Shown piece after piece: positions 9,055-17,712 of a stretch of DNA of 64,000 bases. Below the pieces are notes generated by a model. That model worked only from the letters and a program-made list of their open reading frames with translations. It ran no database searches and was not told the DNA's origin. Source of the DNA: Streptomyces kaniharaensis (GTDB lineage Bacteria; Actinomycetota; Actinomycetes; Streptomycetales; Streptomycetaceae); the NCBI RefSeq assembly GCF_009569385.1, contig NZ_WBOF01000001.1, forward strand, positions 5,247,501-5,311,500, written 5' to 3'. Both the position numbers and the translations under genes were made by a program. The number at the start of each line of letters is the position of its first letter. Within the stretch, counting starts at the first letter, position 1.

Positions 9055-10083
9055 ATGAGCTCAACCCGCTTTCGCCCGTCCCGCCGGCTCCGTCCCGTTG
9101 CCGCCGCCCTCGCGCTGATGGTCGCCGTGGCCGGCTGCAGCAGTACCGGAGGTAGACGCGCCGAGGAGGCCCGCGCCCAAGCCGCGGCCGCCGGCGGCAG
9201 CGCCGTCACGACCCCGCGCTGGAAGGTCGCCATGGTGACCCACGCCGGCCCTGGCGACGCCTTCTGGGACAGCGTGCGCAAGGGCGCCGAGCAGGCCGCC
9301 GCCAAGGACAACATCACCTTCCTGTACTCCAACGACGCGCAGACCCAGAACCAGGTCCAGCTCGTCCAGGCCGCCATCGACCAGAAGGTCGACGGCCTGC
9401 TGGTCACCCTCGCCAAGGGCGACGCCATGGCCGACGTCCTCGGCAAGGCGAAGGCCGCCGGCATCCCCGTGATCACCATCAACTCCGGCCAGGAGTACTC
9501 CCGGAAGTTCGGCGCGCTCACCCACATAGGCCAGGACGAGACCGCCGCCGGCCAGGCGGCAGGCGCCGAGCTGGCCGCCCGCGGCCGCCGGAACGTGCTC
9601 TGCGTCATCCACGAGCAGGGCAACGTCGGCCAGGAGCAGCGCTGCTCCGGCGCCCAGGCCGGCTCCGGACTGGCCGGCGGCGCCTTCCAGGTGCTCTACG
9701 TCGACGGCGTCAACATGCCCGACGCCCGGGCCGCCGTCCTGGCCAAGCTCCAGGCCGACCCGGCCATCGACACCGTGCTCACCCTCTCCGGCCCGATGGC
9801 CGCCACCGGCCTGCAGGCCGTCCAGGACTCCCACCGCGGCATCGAGCTGGACACCTTCGACCTGGGACCGCAGGTGGTCGCCGGGCTGAAGTCCGGCGGC
9901 GTCGGCTTCGCCGTCGACCAGCAGCCCTACCTGCAGGGCTACGAGGGCGTCGACCTGCTCTGGCTCCACCGCTCCAACCTCGACATGCTCGGCGGCGGCA
10001 AGCCGGTGGCGACCGGCCCGCAGATCCTCACCAAGGACAACGCCGACGCCCTCGCCGAGTACGTCGCGAGGGGGACCAGGTGA
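9055..10083 (+). CDS. Sugar ABC transporter, substrate-binding lipoprotein
   Basis: Exported lipoprotein of 342 aa. A basic N-terminus (STRFRPSRRLR), a hydrophobic core and the lipobox VAGC put the lipid-modified Cys near residue 27. The mature part is a Peripla_BP_4 (ribose-binding-protein type) two-lobed fold: WKVAMVTHAGPGDAFWDSVRKG at the start, then QAAIDQKVDGLLVTL and GIPVITINSG. It delivers sugar to the permease encoded next. The ATG at 9055 is used; an ATG five bases earlier runs directly into a stop. First gene of a four-gene overlapped operon. The ligand is probably a monosaccharide or polyol; ribose is not proven. Confidence 0.9.
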   Translation: MSSTRFRPSRRLRPVAAALALMVAVAGCSSTGGRRAEEARAQAAAAGGSAVTTPRWKVAMVTHAGPGDAFWDSVRKGAEQAAAKDNITFLYSNDAQTQNQVQLVQAAIDQKVDGLLVTLAKGDAMADVLGKAKAAGIPVITINSGQEYSRKFGALTHIGQDETAAGQAAGAELAARGRRNVLCVIHEQGNVGQEQRCSGAQAGSGLAGGAFQVLYVDGVNMPDARAAVLAKLQADPAIDTVLTLSGPMAATGLQAVQDSHRGIELDTFDLGPQVVAGLKSGGVGFAVDQQPYLQGYEGVDLLWLHRSNLDMLGGGKPVATGPQILTKDNADALAEYVARGTR

Positions 10084-11108
10084 CCACCGACCTCCTCGTC
10101 CAGGACCGCCCGGCCGCCGTGCGCCGGCTCCTCGCCCGGCCCGAACTCGGCGCGCTGATCGCCGCCGTCGCGGTGTTCCTGGTCTTCGCGGCCGTCGCCG
10201 AACCCTTCCTGCGGGTCTCCTCGCTGGGCACCGTGCTCTACGCCGCGTCCACCATCGGGATCATGGCGGTGCCGGTCTCGCTGCTGATGATCGGCGGCGA
10301 GTTCGACCTGTCGGCCGGCGTGCTGGTCACCACCGCCGCGCTGACCTCGTCGATGGTCTCCTACCAGTTCACCGCGGTGACCTGGGTCGGCGTCGTCGTC
10401 TCGCTCGCGGTCACGCTGGCCGTCGGCTGGTTCAACGGCTGGATGCTCGGCCGCACCAGGCTGCCCAGCTTCATCGTCACCCTCGGCACCTTCCTGATGC
10501 TGACCGGTGCCAACCTCGGTGTCACCAAGCTCGTCTCCGGCACCGTCTCCACCAAGCCGATCTCCGACATGGAGGGCTTCGCCTCCTGCCGCTGGCTCTT
10601 CGCCTCCGAGGTCACGGTCGGCGGGCTGACGATCAAGGCCACCGTGTGGTGGTGGCTCGGCCTGCTCGCCGTCGGCACCTGGGTCCTGCTGCGCACCCGG
10701 TTCGGCAACTGGATCTTCGCCGTCGGCGGCGACGCGGCGGCGGCCCGTGCGGTCGGCGTGCCGGTCGCACGGACGAAGACCGTGCTGTACCTGGGCGTCG
10801 GCTTCGGCGCCTGGGTGCTCGGCCAGCACCTGCTGTTCTCCTTCGACACCGTGCAGTCCGGCGAGGGCGTCGGCAACGAGCTGATCTACATCGTCGCGGC
10901 CGTCATCGGCGGCTGCCTGATCACCGGCGGCTACGGCTCGGTGGCCGGCTCCGCGCTCGGCGCGCTGATCTTCGGCATGGCGAGCAAGGGGATCGTCTAC
11001 GCCCAGTGGAACCCTGACTGGTTCAAGTTCTTCCTCGGCGCGATGCTGCTGCTCGCCGCCCTGCTGAACGCCTTCGTCAAGCGCCGGGCCGAGCGGGGGC
11101 CGCGATGA
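10080..11108 (+). CDS. Sugar ABC transporter permease (ribose/CUT2 type)
   Basis: Integral membrane permease of 342 aa with about ten hydrophobic segments, of the BPD_transp_2 (RbsC/AraH) family. Family features include GGEFDLSAGVLVTTAA early and GNWIFAVGGDAAAARAVGVPV in the middle, the characteristic 'GGN..AAR.sGI' cytoplasmic loop. It starts at the GTG overlapping the stop of the binding-protein gene (GTGA), so it is translationally coupled. One permease gene is typical of CUT2 systems, where it dimerises. Confidence 0.9.
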   Translation: MTTDLLVQDRPAAVRRLLARPELGALIAAVAVFLVFAAVAEPFLRVSSLGTVLYAASTIGIMAVPVSLLMIGGEFDLSAGVLVTTAALTSSMVSYQFTAVTWVGVVVSLAVTLAVGWFNGWMLGRTRLPSFIVTLGTFLMLTGANLGVTKLVSGTVSTKPISDMEGFASCRWLFASEVTVGGLTIKATVWWWLGLLAVGTWVLLRTRFGNWIFAVGGDAAAARAVGVPVARTKTVLYLGVGFGAWVLGQHLLFSFDTVQSGEGVGNELIYIVAAVIGGCLITGGYGSVAGSALGALIFGMASKGIVYAQWNPDWFKFFLGAMLLLAALLNAFVKRRAERGPR

Positions 11109-11911
11109 ACACCGAACTCCTGTCCCTGGAAGGCGTCGGCAAGAGCTACGGCACCGTCCGCGCGCTGCGGGACGTCTCGCTGACCCTCCGGGCCGGCGAG
11201 ATCAGCTGCGTGCTCGGCGACAACGGCGCCGGCAAGTCCACCCTGATCAAGATCATCGCTGGGCTGCACCAGCACGACGAGGGCACCTACACCGTCGGCG
11301 GCGAGGAGGTCCGCCTCGACTCCCCACGCCAGGCCCTCGACCGCGGCATCGCCACCGTCTACCAGGACCTCGCCGTCGTTCCGCTGATGCCCGTCTGGCG
11401 CAACTTCTTCCTCGGCTCCGAACGCGGCCACCGCCGCTGGGGCGGGCTGCGCCTGGACGCCGACGGCATGCGCGCCACCACCCGCGCGGCGCTCGCCGAG
11501 ATGGGCATCGACCTGCCCGACGTCGACCGGCCGATCGGCACCCTGTCCGGCGGCCAGCGCCAGTGCGTGGCGATCGCCAGGGCCGTCCACTTCGGCGCCA
11601 GGGTGCTCGTCCTGGACGAGCCGACCGCCGCCCTCGGCGTCAAGCAGTCCGGCGTGGTGCTCAAGTACGTCACCGCCGCCCGCGACGCCGGCCTCGGGGT
11701 CGTCCTGATCACCCACAACCCGCACCACGCGCACCTGGTCGGCGACCACTTCACCCTGCTCAGGCGGGGCCGGACGGCCGGCAGCCACCCGCGCGACGAG
11801 ATCAGCCTCGAACAGCTCACCACCGAGATGGCCGGCGGCTCCGACCTCGCCGAACTCTCGCACGAGCTCGCCCGACCCACCGTCACTACTCCTCGTGAGG
11901 AGCGTCCGTGA
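11105..11911 (+). CDS. Sugar ABC transporter, ATP-binding protein
   Basis: ATPase of 268 aa with one nucleotide-binding domain: Walker A GDNGAGKST (~residues 39-47), signature LSGGQRQ, Walker B VLVLDEPTAAL, and the H-loop at LITHNPHHA. Many CUT2 ATPases (RbsA) are ~500-aa tandem proteins; this is the single-domain form and would act as a homodimer. ATGA overlap with the permease gene and GTGA overlap with the kinase gene place it firmly in the operon. Confidence 0.92.
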   Translation: MNTELLSLEGVGKSYGTVRALRDVSLTLRAGEISCVLGDNGAGKSTLIKIIAGLHQHDEGTYTVGGEEVRLDSPRQALDRGIATVYQDLAVVPLMPVWRNFFLGSERGHRRWGGLRLDADGMRATTRAALAEMGIDLPDVDRPIGTLSGGQRQCVAIARAVHFGARVLVLDEPTAALGVKQSGVVLKYVTAARDAGLGVVLITHNPHHAHLVGDHFTLLRRGRTAGSHPRDEISLEQLTTEMAGGSDLAELSHELARPTVTTPREERP

Positions 11912-13014
11912 CCAGCCCCCAAGGCAGCACCCGGCCGGCCGTCCTGCCCACCCTGCTCGGCCTCGGCCCGCGCGCCGAACGCCGCCGCCGCGCCCTGCCC
12001 GCCGGGATACTGCGGCTGCCCACCATCGGCGTCGACATCGGCGGCACCAAGGTCGTCGCCGGGGTGGTCGACGGCGAGGGCAGGGTGCTGGAGAAGCTGC
12101 GCACCGACACCCCCCACAAGAGCAAGAGCGCCAGGGTCGTCGAGGACGTCATCGTCGAGCTGGTGCTGGAGCTCGCCGACCGGCACGACGTCCACGCCGT
12201 CGGCATCGGCGCGGCCGGCTGGGTCGACGCGGACCGCTCCAAGGTGCTCTTCGCCCCCCACCTCAACTGGCGCAATGAGCCGCTCCAGGAGGCGCTCAGC
12301 GAGCGGCTGCGGTTCCCGGTGATCGTCGAGAACGACGCCAACGCCGCCGCCTGGGCCGAGTGGCGCTTCGGCGCCGGGCGCGGCGAGGACCACATGGTGA
12401 TGCTCACCCTCGGCACCGGCATCGGCGGCGCCGTCGTCCGCGACGGCTACGTCGACCGCGGCAAGTACGGCCTGGCGGGCGAGTTCGGGCACATGCAGGT
12501 GGTGCCCGGCGGCCACCGCTGCCCGTGCGGCAACCGCGGCTGCTGGGAGCAGTACTCCTCGGGCAACGCGCTGGTGCGCGACGCCCGCGAACTCGTCGCC
12601 GAGGAGTCCCCGGTGGTGCAGCCGCTGCTCGCCCGGGCCGGCGGCACCGTCGAGGGCATCACCGGCCCGCTGGTCACCGAGGCCGCCCGGGCCGGCGACC
12701 CGACCGCCACCGAGCTGCTCTACGAGGTCGGCACCTGGCTCGGCGTCGGCATCGCCAACCTGGCCGCCGCCCTCGACCCGGGCCGCTTCGTGATCGGCGG
12801 CGGCGTCTCCGAGGCCGGCGACCTCCTGCTCGGCCCGGCCCGGGACACCTTCCGCCGCACCCTCACCGGCCGCGGCTTCCGCCCCGAGGCCACCATCGTG
12901 CACGCCGCCCTCGGCAACGAGGCCGGGCTGGTCGGCGCCGCCGACCTGGCCCGGCAGGTCGCCCGGCGGTTCCGCACGATCAAGCGCCGCCGGGTCGAGC
13001 GCAGCGCGCCGTAG
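11908..13014 (+). CDS. ROK-family sugar kinase (glucokinase-like)
   Basis: Cytoplasmic protein of 368 aa, last gene of the sugar-import operon, which would phosphorylate the imported sugar. ATP-binding DIGGTK lies at about residue 47. Active-site and ROK signatures include ENDANAAAWAEW, AGEFGHMQV and the zinc-binding cluster HRCPCGNRGCWEQ. There is no N-terminal helix-turn-helix, so this is the kinase type rather than a NagC/XylR repressor. The first ~45 residues (to LPAGILRLPT) are a basic extension not usual in the family. Sugar specificity unknown. Confidence 0.9.
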   Translation: MTSPQGSTRPAVLPTLLGLGPRAERRRRALPAGILRLPTIGVDIGGTKVVAGVVDGEGRVLEKLRTDTPHKSKSARVVEDVIVELVLELADRHDVHAVGIGAAGWVDADRSKVLFAPHLNWRNEPLQEALSERLRFPVIVENDANAAAWAEWRFGAGRGEDHMVMLTLGTGIGGAVVRDGYVDRGKYGLAGEFGHMQVVPGGHRCPCGNRGCWEQYSSGNALVRDARELVAEESPVVQPLLARAGGTVEGITGPLVTEAARAGDPTATELLYEVGTWLGVGIANLAAALDPGRFVIGGGVSEAGDLLLGPARDTFRRTLTGRGFRPEATIVHAALGNEAGLVGAADLARQVARRFRTIKRRRVERSAP

Positions 13015-13028
13015 CGCCCGTCGTCGAC

Positions 13029-13066
13029 CTCCCGCCGCCGTCCGGTATCCGGGGTGGCGGCGGGAG
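13029..13066 (+). terminator. Hairpin terminator after sugar operon
   Basis: Perfect 11-bp inverted repeat CTCCCGCCGCC / GGCGGCGGGAG beginning 14 nt after the kinase stop codon, with a 16-nt loop that can itself pair (CCGG-TAT-CCGG). Confidence 0.75.
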
Positions 13067-13108
13067 TTCGGCGACGAGCCCCCTCGGGGCTCCGCCCTCG
13101 GGCGTCAA

Positions 13109-13122
13109 CTACCGGTCGGTAG
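13109..13122. promoter_or_regulatory. Candidate operator upstream of gamma-glutamyltransferase
   Basis: Inverted repeat CTACCG-GT-CGGTAG, 72 nt before the ATG of the gamma-glutamyltransferase gene. The size and symmetry fit a dimeric regulator such as a TetR protein. There is no assigned regulator; inference only. Confidence 0.35.
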
Positions 13123-13194
13123 CAGTGCGATGTGGTTGTCGGGACCTCGCCTCCTGTGAAACAACGGAGTTGACGTCGACTCAGGAGGACTCGG

Positions 13195-14982
13195 ATGAGG
13201 GCTCTGACCCGTCTCGCTCCACCGCTGCTGCTCGCCACCGCCCTGGTCTGGTCCTCCGCCGGACCGGCCGGGGCGGCGGCGCCGCCGGCCAAGGTCCCCG
13301 AGGCGGTGGGCTGGGGCGGGGCGGTGTCCACCGTCTCGGTCGACGCCACCGCCGCCGGGATCGAGGTGCTCCGCGCGGGCGGCAACGCGGTCGACGCGGC
13401 CGTCGCCGCGGCAGCCGCCCTGGGCGTCACCGAGCCGTACTCCTCCGGCATCGGCGGCGGCGGGTACTTCGTCTACTACGACCACGCCACCGGCCGGGTG
13501 CACACCGTCGACGGCCGGGAGACGGCCGCCCGGACCGCCGACGAGGGGCTGTTCCTGGAGGGCGGCAAGCCGCTCGCCTTCCCCGACGCCGTCACCAGCG
13601 GCCTGTCCGTCGGCGTCCCCGGCACCGCCGCCACCTGGGACGCCGCCCTGCGGGAGTGGGGCAGCCGCTCGCTCGCCGACAACCTCCGGCCCGCCGAGCG
13701 GATCGCCGACGACGGCTTCGTCGTGAACCCGACCTTCCGCGGCATGACCGAGGACAACTACGCCCGGTTCAAGGACTTCCCCGCCACCGCCTCGCTCTTC
13801 CTGCCCGGCGGCAGGCTACCCGAGGTCGGCTCCGTGCTGCGCAACCCCGACCTCGCCGCCACCTACCGGCAACTCGGCAAGGACGGCGTCAAGGCCTTCT
13901 ACCAGGGCGACATCGGCCGGGACGTCGTCAACACCCTCCAGCACCCGCCCGTCGACCCCGCCTCCGGCCGCCGGGCCCGCCCCGGCACGGTGGACGCCGC
14001 CGACCTCGCCGCCTACCAGGTCCGCCGGCAGGCCCCCACCCACGTCGCCTACCGCGACTACGACGTCTTCTCGATCGCCCCGTCCAGCTCCGGCGGCACC
14101 ACCGTCGGCGAGGCGCTCGGCGTCCTGGAAGACGGCGACGTGTCCGCCTACGGCGGCACGCAGTACTACCACCACTTCCTGGAGGCCTCCCGGATCGCCT
14201 TCGCCGACCGGAACCGCTGGGTCGGCGACCCGCGCTTCTCCGACGTCCCCGTGAAGGGCCTGCTCTCGCCCCGCTACGCGGCCTCCCGGGCCTGCCTGAT
14301 CAGCCCCGACCGCGCGCTCACCAGCCCGCTCGCCCCCGGCGACGCGCACCACCCGGCCGACTGCGCCGACACCGGGCAGGCCGTCCCCGAGCCCTACGAG
14401 GGCCAGAACACCACCCACCTCACCGTGGCCGACCGCTGGGGCAACGTCGTCGCCTACACCCTGTCCATCGAGCAGACCGGCGGCAGCGGCATCACCGTCC
14501 CCGGCCGCGGCTTCCTGCTCAACAACGAGCTGACCGACTTCGACTTCGCCCCGCTCGCCGCCGGCGTGCCCGACCCCAACCTGCCCGGGCCCGGCAAGCG
14601 GCCGCGCTCCTCGATGTCGCCGACCGTCGTCCTGCGCGACGGCGAGCCGCTGCTCGCCACCGGCAGCCCCGGCGGCGCGACCATCATCACCACCACCCTG
14701 CAGGTGCTGCTCGGCCGCCTCGACCGCGGGCTGAGCCTGGAGCAGGCGATCGCCGCGCCGCGCGCCAGCCAGCGCAACAGCGCCGCCACACAGGCCGAGC
14801 CGGGCTTCCTCGCGCTGCCCGAGCGATCGGCCCTGGAGGCGCTGGGGCACCGGTTCGCCACGGTGAACGAGATCGGCGCCGCCACCGGCGTCGAACGGCT
14901 GCCGGACGGCCGCTGGGCGGCCGCCGCCGAACCCGCCCGGCGGGGCGGCGGCTCGGCCGCGGTGGTCCGGCCGACGGGCTGA
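13195..14982 (+). CDS. ggt: Secreted gamma-glutamyltransferase
   Basis: N-terminal-nucleophile enzyme of 595 aa that cleaves or transfers the gamma-glutamyl group of glutathione-like peptides outside the cell. The signal peptide covers residues 1-~28 (LLLATALVWSSAGPAGAAA). The large-subunit hallmark GGNAVDAAVAAAAALGVTEPYSSGIGGGG is split by my reading into GGNAVDAAVAA and SGIGGGGYFVYYD. The autocleavage site and catalytic Thr lie in GQNTTHLTVAD at about residue 405. The small subunit has the oxyanion motif (here SMSPTVVLRDGEPL and GSPGGATIITT). AGGAGG sits nine bases before the ATG. Actinomycetes lack glutathione, so gamma-glutamyl amino acids or peptides are more likely substrates. Confidence 0.93.
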   Translation: MRALTRLAPPLLLATALVWSSAGPAGAAAPPAKVPEAVGWGGAVSTVSVDATAAGIEVLRAGGNAVDAAVAAAAALGVTEPYSSGIGGGGYFVYYDHATGRVHTVDGRETAARTADEGLFLEGGKPLAFPDAVTSGLSVGVPGTAATWDAALREWGSRSLADNLRPAERIADDGFVVNPTFRGMTEDNYARFKDFPATASLFLPGGRLPEVGSVLRNPDLAATYRQLGKDGVKAFYQGDIGRDVVNTLQHPPVDPASGRRARPGTVDAADLAAYQVRRQAPTHVAYRDYDVFSIAPSSSGGTTVGEALGVLEDGDVSAYGGTQYYHHFLEASRIAFADRNRWVGDPRFSDVPVKGLLSPRYAASRACLISPDRALTSPLAPGDAHHPADCADTGQAVPEPYEGQNTTHLTVADRWGNVVAYTLSIEQTGGSGITVPGRGFLLNNELTDFDFAPLAAGVPDPNLPGPGKRPRSSMSPTVVLRDGEPLLATGSPGGATIITTTLQVLLGRLDRGLSLEQAIAAPRASQRNSAATQAEPGFLALPERSALEALGHRFATVNEIGAATGVERLPDGRWAAAAEPARRGGGSAAVVRPTG

Positions 14983-15127
14983 GCCCGCGGACCGGGCCCG
15001 CGGACCGGGCCCGTGACCTGCGTCCGCCGGGATTGTCGGCGGCGGGCGGTATGTTCGGGATGGGTGCCCGGCCGGCCGTGCCGGGTGCCCAGCCCCGTCC
15101 GAAACCCACCCGGGAAGGCCGCCCGCC

Positions 15128-15931
15128 GTGACCGTCCGCATCGCCACCTGGAACATCAACTCCGTCACCGCGCGGCTGCCCAAGCTCCTGGAGTGGCTGG
15201 AGAGCGCCAAGCCCGACGTGCTCTGCCTCCAGGAGCTCAAGTGCGCGGCCGACGCCTTCCCGTACGAGGAGGTCCGGGCGCTCGGCTACGAGACCGCCGC
15301 CCACGGCACCGGCCGCTGGAACGGCGTCGCGATCGTCTCCCGGCTCGGCCTCGACGACGTCGTCCGCGACCTGCCCGGCCAGCCCGGCTACCTCGCCGAC
15401 GACGCCCTGCTGCCCGCCGTCGAGCCCCGGGCGATCGCCGCCACCTGCGGCCCCGTCCGGGTCTGGTCCGTCTACGTGCCCAACGGCCGCGAGGTCGACC
15501 ACGCCCACTACCGCTACAAGCTGGAGTGGCTGGAGGCCCTGCGCAAGGCCTGCGCCGAGGACGCCGCCGGCCCGCGCCCGTTCGCCGTCCTCGGGGACTT
15601 CAACATCGCCCCCGGTGACGAGGACGTCTACGACGTCGCCGCCTTCGAGGGCCTCACCCACGTGACCCCGGCCGAGCGGGCCGCGCTGGAGGCCCTCGGC
15701 GAGGTCGGCCTGCACGACGTGGTGCCCCGCCCGCTCAAGTACGACCACCCGTTCACGTACTGGGACTACCGCCAGCTGGCCTTCCCGAAGAACCGGGGCA
15801 TGCGCATCGACCTCACCTACGCCAACAAGCCCTTCGCCGACGCCGTCGGCGACAGCTACGTGGACCGCGAGGCCCGCAAGGGCAAGGGCACGTCGGACCA
15901 CGCCCCGGTCGTGGTGGACCTCGATCTGTGA
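15128..15931 (+). CDS. xth: Exodeoxyribonuclease III / AP endonuclease
   Basis: DNA-repair nuclease of 267 aa, the normal length for ExoIII-type AP endonucleases. The metal-binding and catalytic motifs are all present: TWNINSVTARLPKLLEWL (Asn), LCLQELK (Glu), WSVYVPNGR (Tyr), LGDFNIAPGDEDV (Asp, Asn) and GTSDHAPVVVDLDL (Asp, His) at the C-terminus. It starts at the GTG at 15128, following GGAAGG. It stands alone, with no operon partner. Confidence 0.95.
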   Translation: MTVRIATWNINSVTARLPKLLEWLESAKPDVLCLQELKCAADAFPYEEVRALGYETAAHGTGRWNGVAIVSRLGLDDVVRDLPGQPGYLADDALLPAVEPRAIAATCGPVRVWSVYVPNGREVDHAHYRYKLEWLEALRKACAEDAAGPRPFAVLGDFNIAPGDEDVYDVAAFEGLTHVTPAERAALEALGEVGLHDVVPRPLKYDHPFTYWDYRQLAFPKNRGMRIDLTYANKPFADAVGDSYVDREARKGKGTSDHAPVVVDLDL

Positions 15932-16095
15932 CAGCCGTGCCGGTCACAGCGAGTGAGGGGCGGTAACTCGAACGGGCCTGACCGGTGGCCGGGTGCGGGG
16001 GGGCTGCCTAGCGTCGGTGGGTGACCGGGCGCAGTTGCTCGACCACGTGGACATCGGAGTCCCCGGCTGCGCCCGAGAATCCCGGAGGTTCCGGC

Positions 16096-16680
16096 ATGCG
16101 CCCCACGCGTACGGCCGCCGCCCTGATCGGCGCCACGGTGCTGACCGGCCTGACGGCCCCCCTCGCGTCCGCCAGGGACGGCGCGGCCTCGGTCAGCCCG
16201 TCCCAGGCCGCACCGGGTCAGACGGTGACGGTCACGGTCTCCTGCGAGAAGTCGGACAAGCCCGAAGCCAAGACCATCACCGCCCACTCCGCCGCCTTCG
16301 AGGGCGGCCCGGCCACCCTCACCCTGGGCTCGGACGGCAAGCACACCGGCTCCGCCCGCCTGGCGGGGCAGCACGCCGGGGACAGCAAGGTCGACGGCAC
16401 CTGCCCGGACGGCGGCGCGTTCTCCACCAGCGTGACGGTCACCAGTGTCGAGGCCGGCGCGCCCGACAAGGGACTCGGCGACTGGGGCAAAGCGGCGGGG
16501 GAGTGGGCCGGTTCGCTCGGCCAGTCCGGCGCCGGGAGCCAGCAGGTCGCCCCGCACGGCGCCGTGAAGACCGGCCTCGGCGGCTCGGTGGCGGCCGACC
16601 CGGCCGAGCTGGTCGGCGGCCTCGCGCTGGTGGCGGGCGGCGTCGGCGGCTTCTGGCTGCTGCGGCGACGCGGTGCCTGA
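16096..16680 (+). CDS. Putative secreted, membrane-tethered surface protein
   Basis: Hypothetical protein of 194 aa. The signal peptide is MRPTRTAAALIGATVLTGLTAPLASA. An immunoglobulin-like beta-rich region follows (SPSQAAPGQTVTVTVSC ... CPDGGAFSTSVTVTS) with two Cys residues that could form a disulfide. The C-terminus has a hydrophobic helix (AELVGGLALVAGGVGGFWLL) and a short basic tail RRRGA, giving a wall- or membrane-anchored topology common in streptomycete surface proteins. CGGAGG lies eight bases before the ATG. Function unknown; no operon partner. Confidence 0.75.
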   Translation: MRPTRTAAALIGATVLTGLTAPLASARDGAASVSPSQAAPGQTVTVTVSCEKSDKPEAKTITAHSAAFEGGPATLTLGSDGKHTGSARLAGQHAGDSKVDGTCPDGGAFSTSVTVTSVEAGAPDKGLGDWGKAAGEWAGSLGQSGAGSQQVAPHGAVKTGLGGSVAADPAELVGGLALVAGGVGGFWLLRRRGA

Positions 16681-16711
16681 TGGGCCGTCGCGCAACTCCG
16701 CACGCGTGTCC

Positions 16712-16748
16712 TCCGCGCCGCCAGGCCGACCGTGCCCGGCGGCGCGGA
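16712..16748. terminator. Bidirectional terminator between convergent genes
   Basis: Perfect 11-bp inverted repeat TCCGCGCCGCC / GGCGGCGCGGA with a 15-nt loop, in the 75-bp gap between two convergent genes. Confidence 0.7.
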
Positions 16749-16755
16749 CGTGTCG

Positions 16756-17448
16756 TCAGGCCCGCCGCCGCTCCGCTTCCAGGGTGCCGCTGGTCAGCAG
16801 GTACTGGGCCAGGATGTACGTCGCCATGATCCAGAACTGATGCCCCGGCAGCTCCCGCCACTTCGCCAGCTTGGTCGCGATCAGCGTGTCCGAGAGCAGG
16901 AACAGCGCGCCGCCCAGGCCCGTCCGCCAGCCCAGCCCGGCCGAGGTCACGGCGGTGGAGGCGAGCAGCAGGCTGTAGCCCGCGACCGGCATCCTGAGTT
17001 CCCCGAGGTCCGGCCAGAGCTGCCCGATCATGCCCGCCCAGGCCGTCGCGTACGCGGCCGCGACCACCAGGGCGCGCTTGCGGTCGGTCAGCGCCCCGCG
17101 CTGGACGAACATCGTCACGTAGCACACGTGCGCCGCCGCGAAGGAACCCATGCCGGCCAGGAACGCCGTGTCGTCGCCCAGCTGGAGCAGGACGTCCCCG
17201 GCCGCGCTCGCGAGCAGCGCCGGCGCCAGCAGCTTCGGCGCCTCCCGCTCCTCCGCCGCCGCGGCCGTGACGCTGTGGGCGGCCAGCAGCGGCATCAGGG
17301 CCGGCTTGGTGGCGTGCTTCAGCACCGAGGTGCCCGAGAGGATCGCGCCCAGATGCGTCGCCGACGTGGCCGCGAAGCCGCCCAGCAGGCCGGTGGCCGA
17401 GCGCAGGCGCCCACCGAGGACGGCACGGGTGGTCGTACTGATGCTCAT
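16756..17448 (-). CDS. YhhN/TMEM86-like lysoplasmalogenase-family membrane protein
   Basis: Polytopic membrane protein of 230 aa with about seven to eight hydrophobic helices. Family features include STSVLKHATKPALMPLLAAH near residue 45, SAAGDVLLQLGDDTAFLAGMGSFAAAH with its conserved GD and G.fF.aH positions, and LFLLSDTLIA near residue 185. Animal TMEM86 members hydrolyse the vinyl-ether bond of lysoplasmalogens. Bacterial YhhN members are poorly characterised and actinomycetes are not known to make plasmalogens, so the activity is uncertain. Start ATG at 17448. Confidence 0.8.
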   Translation of the reverse strand: MSISTTTRAVLGGRLRSATGLLGGFAATSATHLGAILSGTSVLKHATKPALMPLLAAHSVTAAAAEEREAPKLLAPALLASAAGDVLLQLGDDTAFLAGMGSFAAAHVCYVTMFVQRGALTDRKRALVVAAAYATAWAGMIGQLWPDLGELRMPVAGYSLLLASTAVTSAGLGWRTGLGGALFLLSDTLIATKLAKWRELPGHQFWIMATYILAQYLLTSGTLEAERRRA

Positions 17449-17712
17449 ACGGCTGCTGACCTCCGGGAGCGGGCGGGAGCGAGGGGGCGTGAAGGGGCTG
17501 GGGGCGTGGCCCCCCGCGCTCGCACCCTAGGCGACCCGTCCGCGCGGCGGAAGACCGGGGTTACCGGCGCGTAGCCTCACCGGCGTCCGCCGATGACGGC
17601 CGGGCCCCGCGACCCGCGGCCGGGCACCCTACCGGAGGACGGGCGGCCACTTCGCCGCGAGGCCCGGTTGCTGCCACCGAGGACCAGGCCACCGTCTAGT
17701 CTGGTCCCCGAC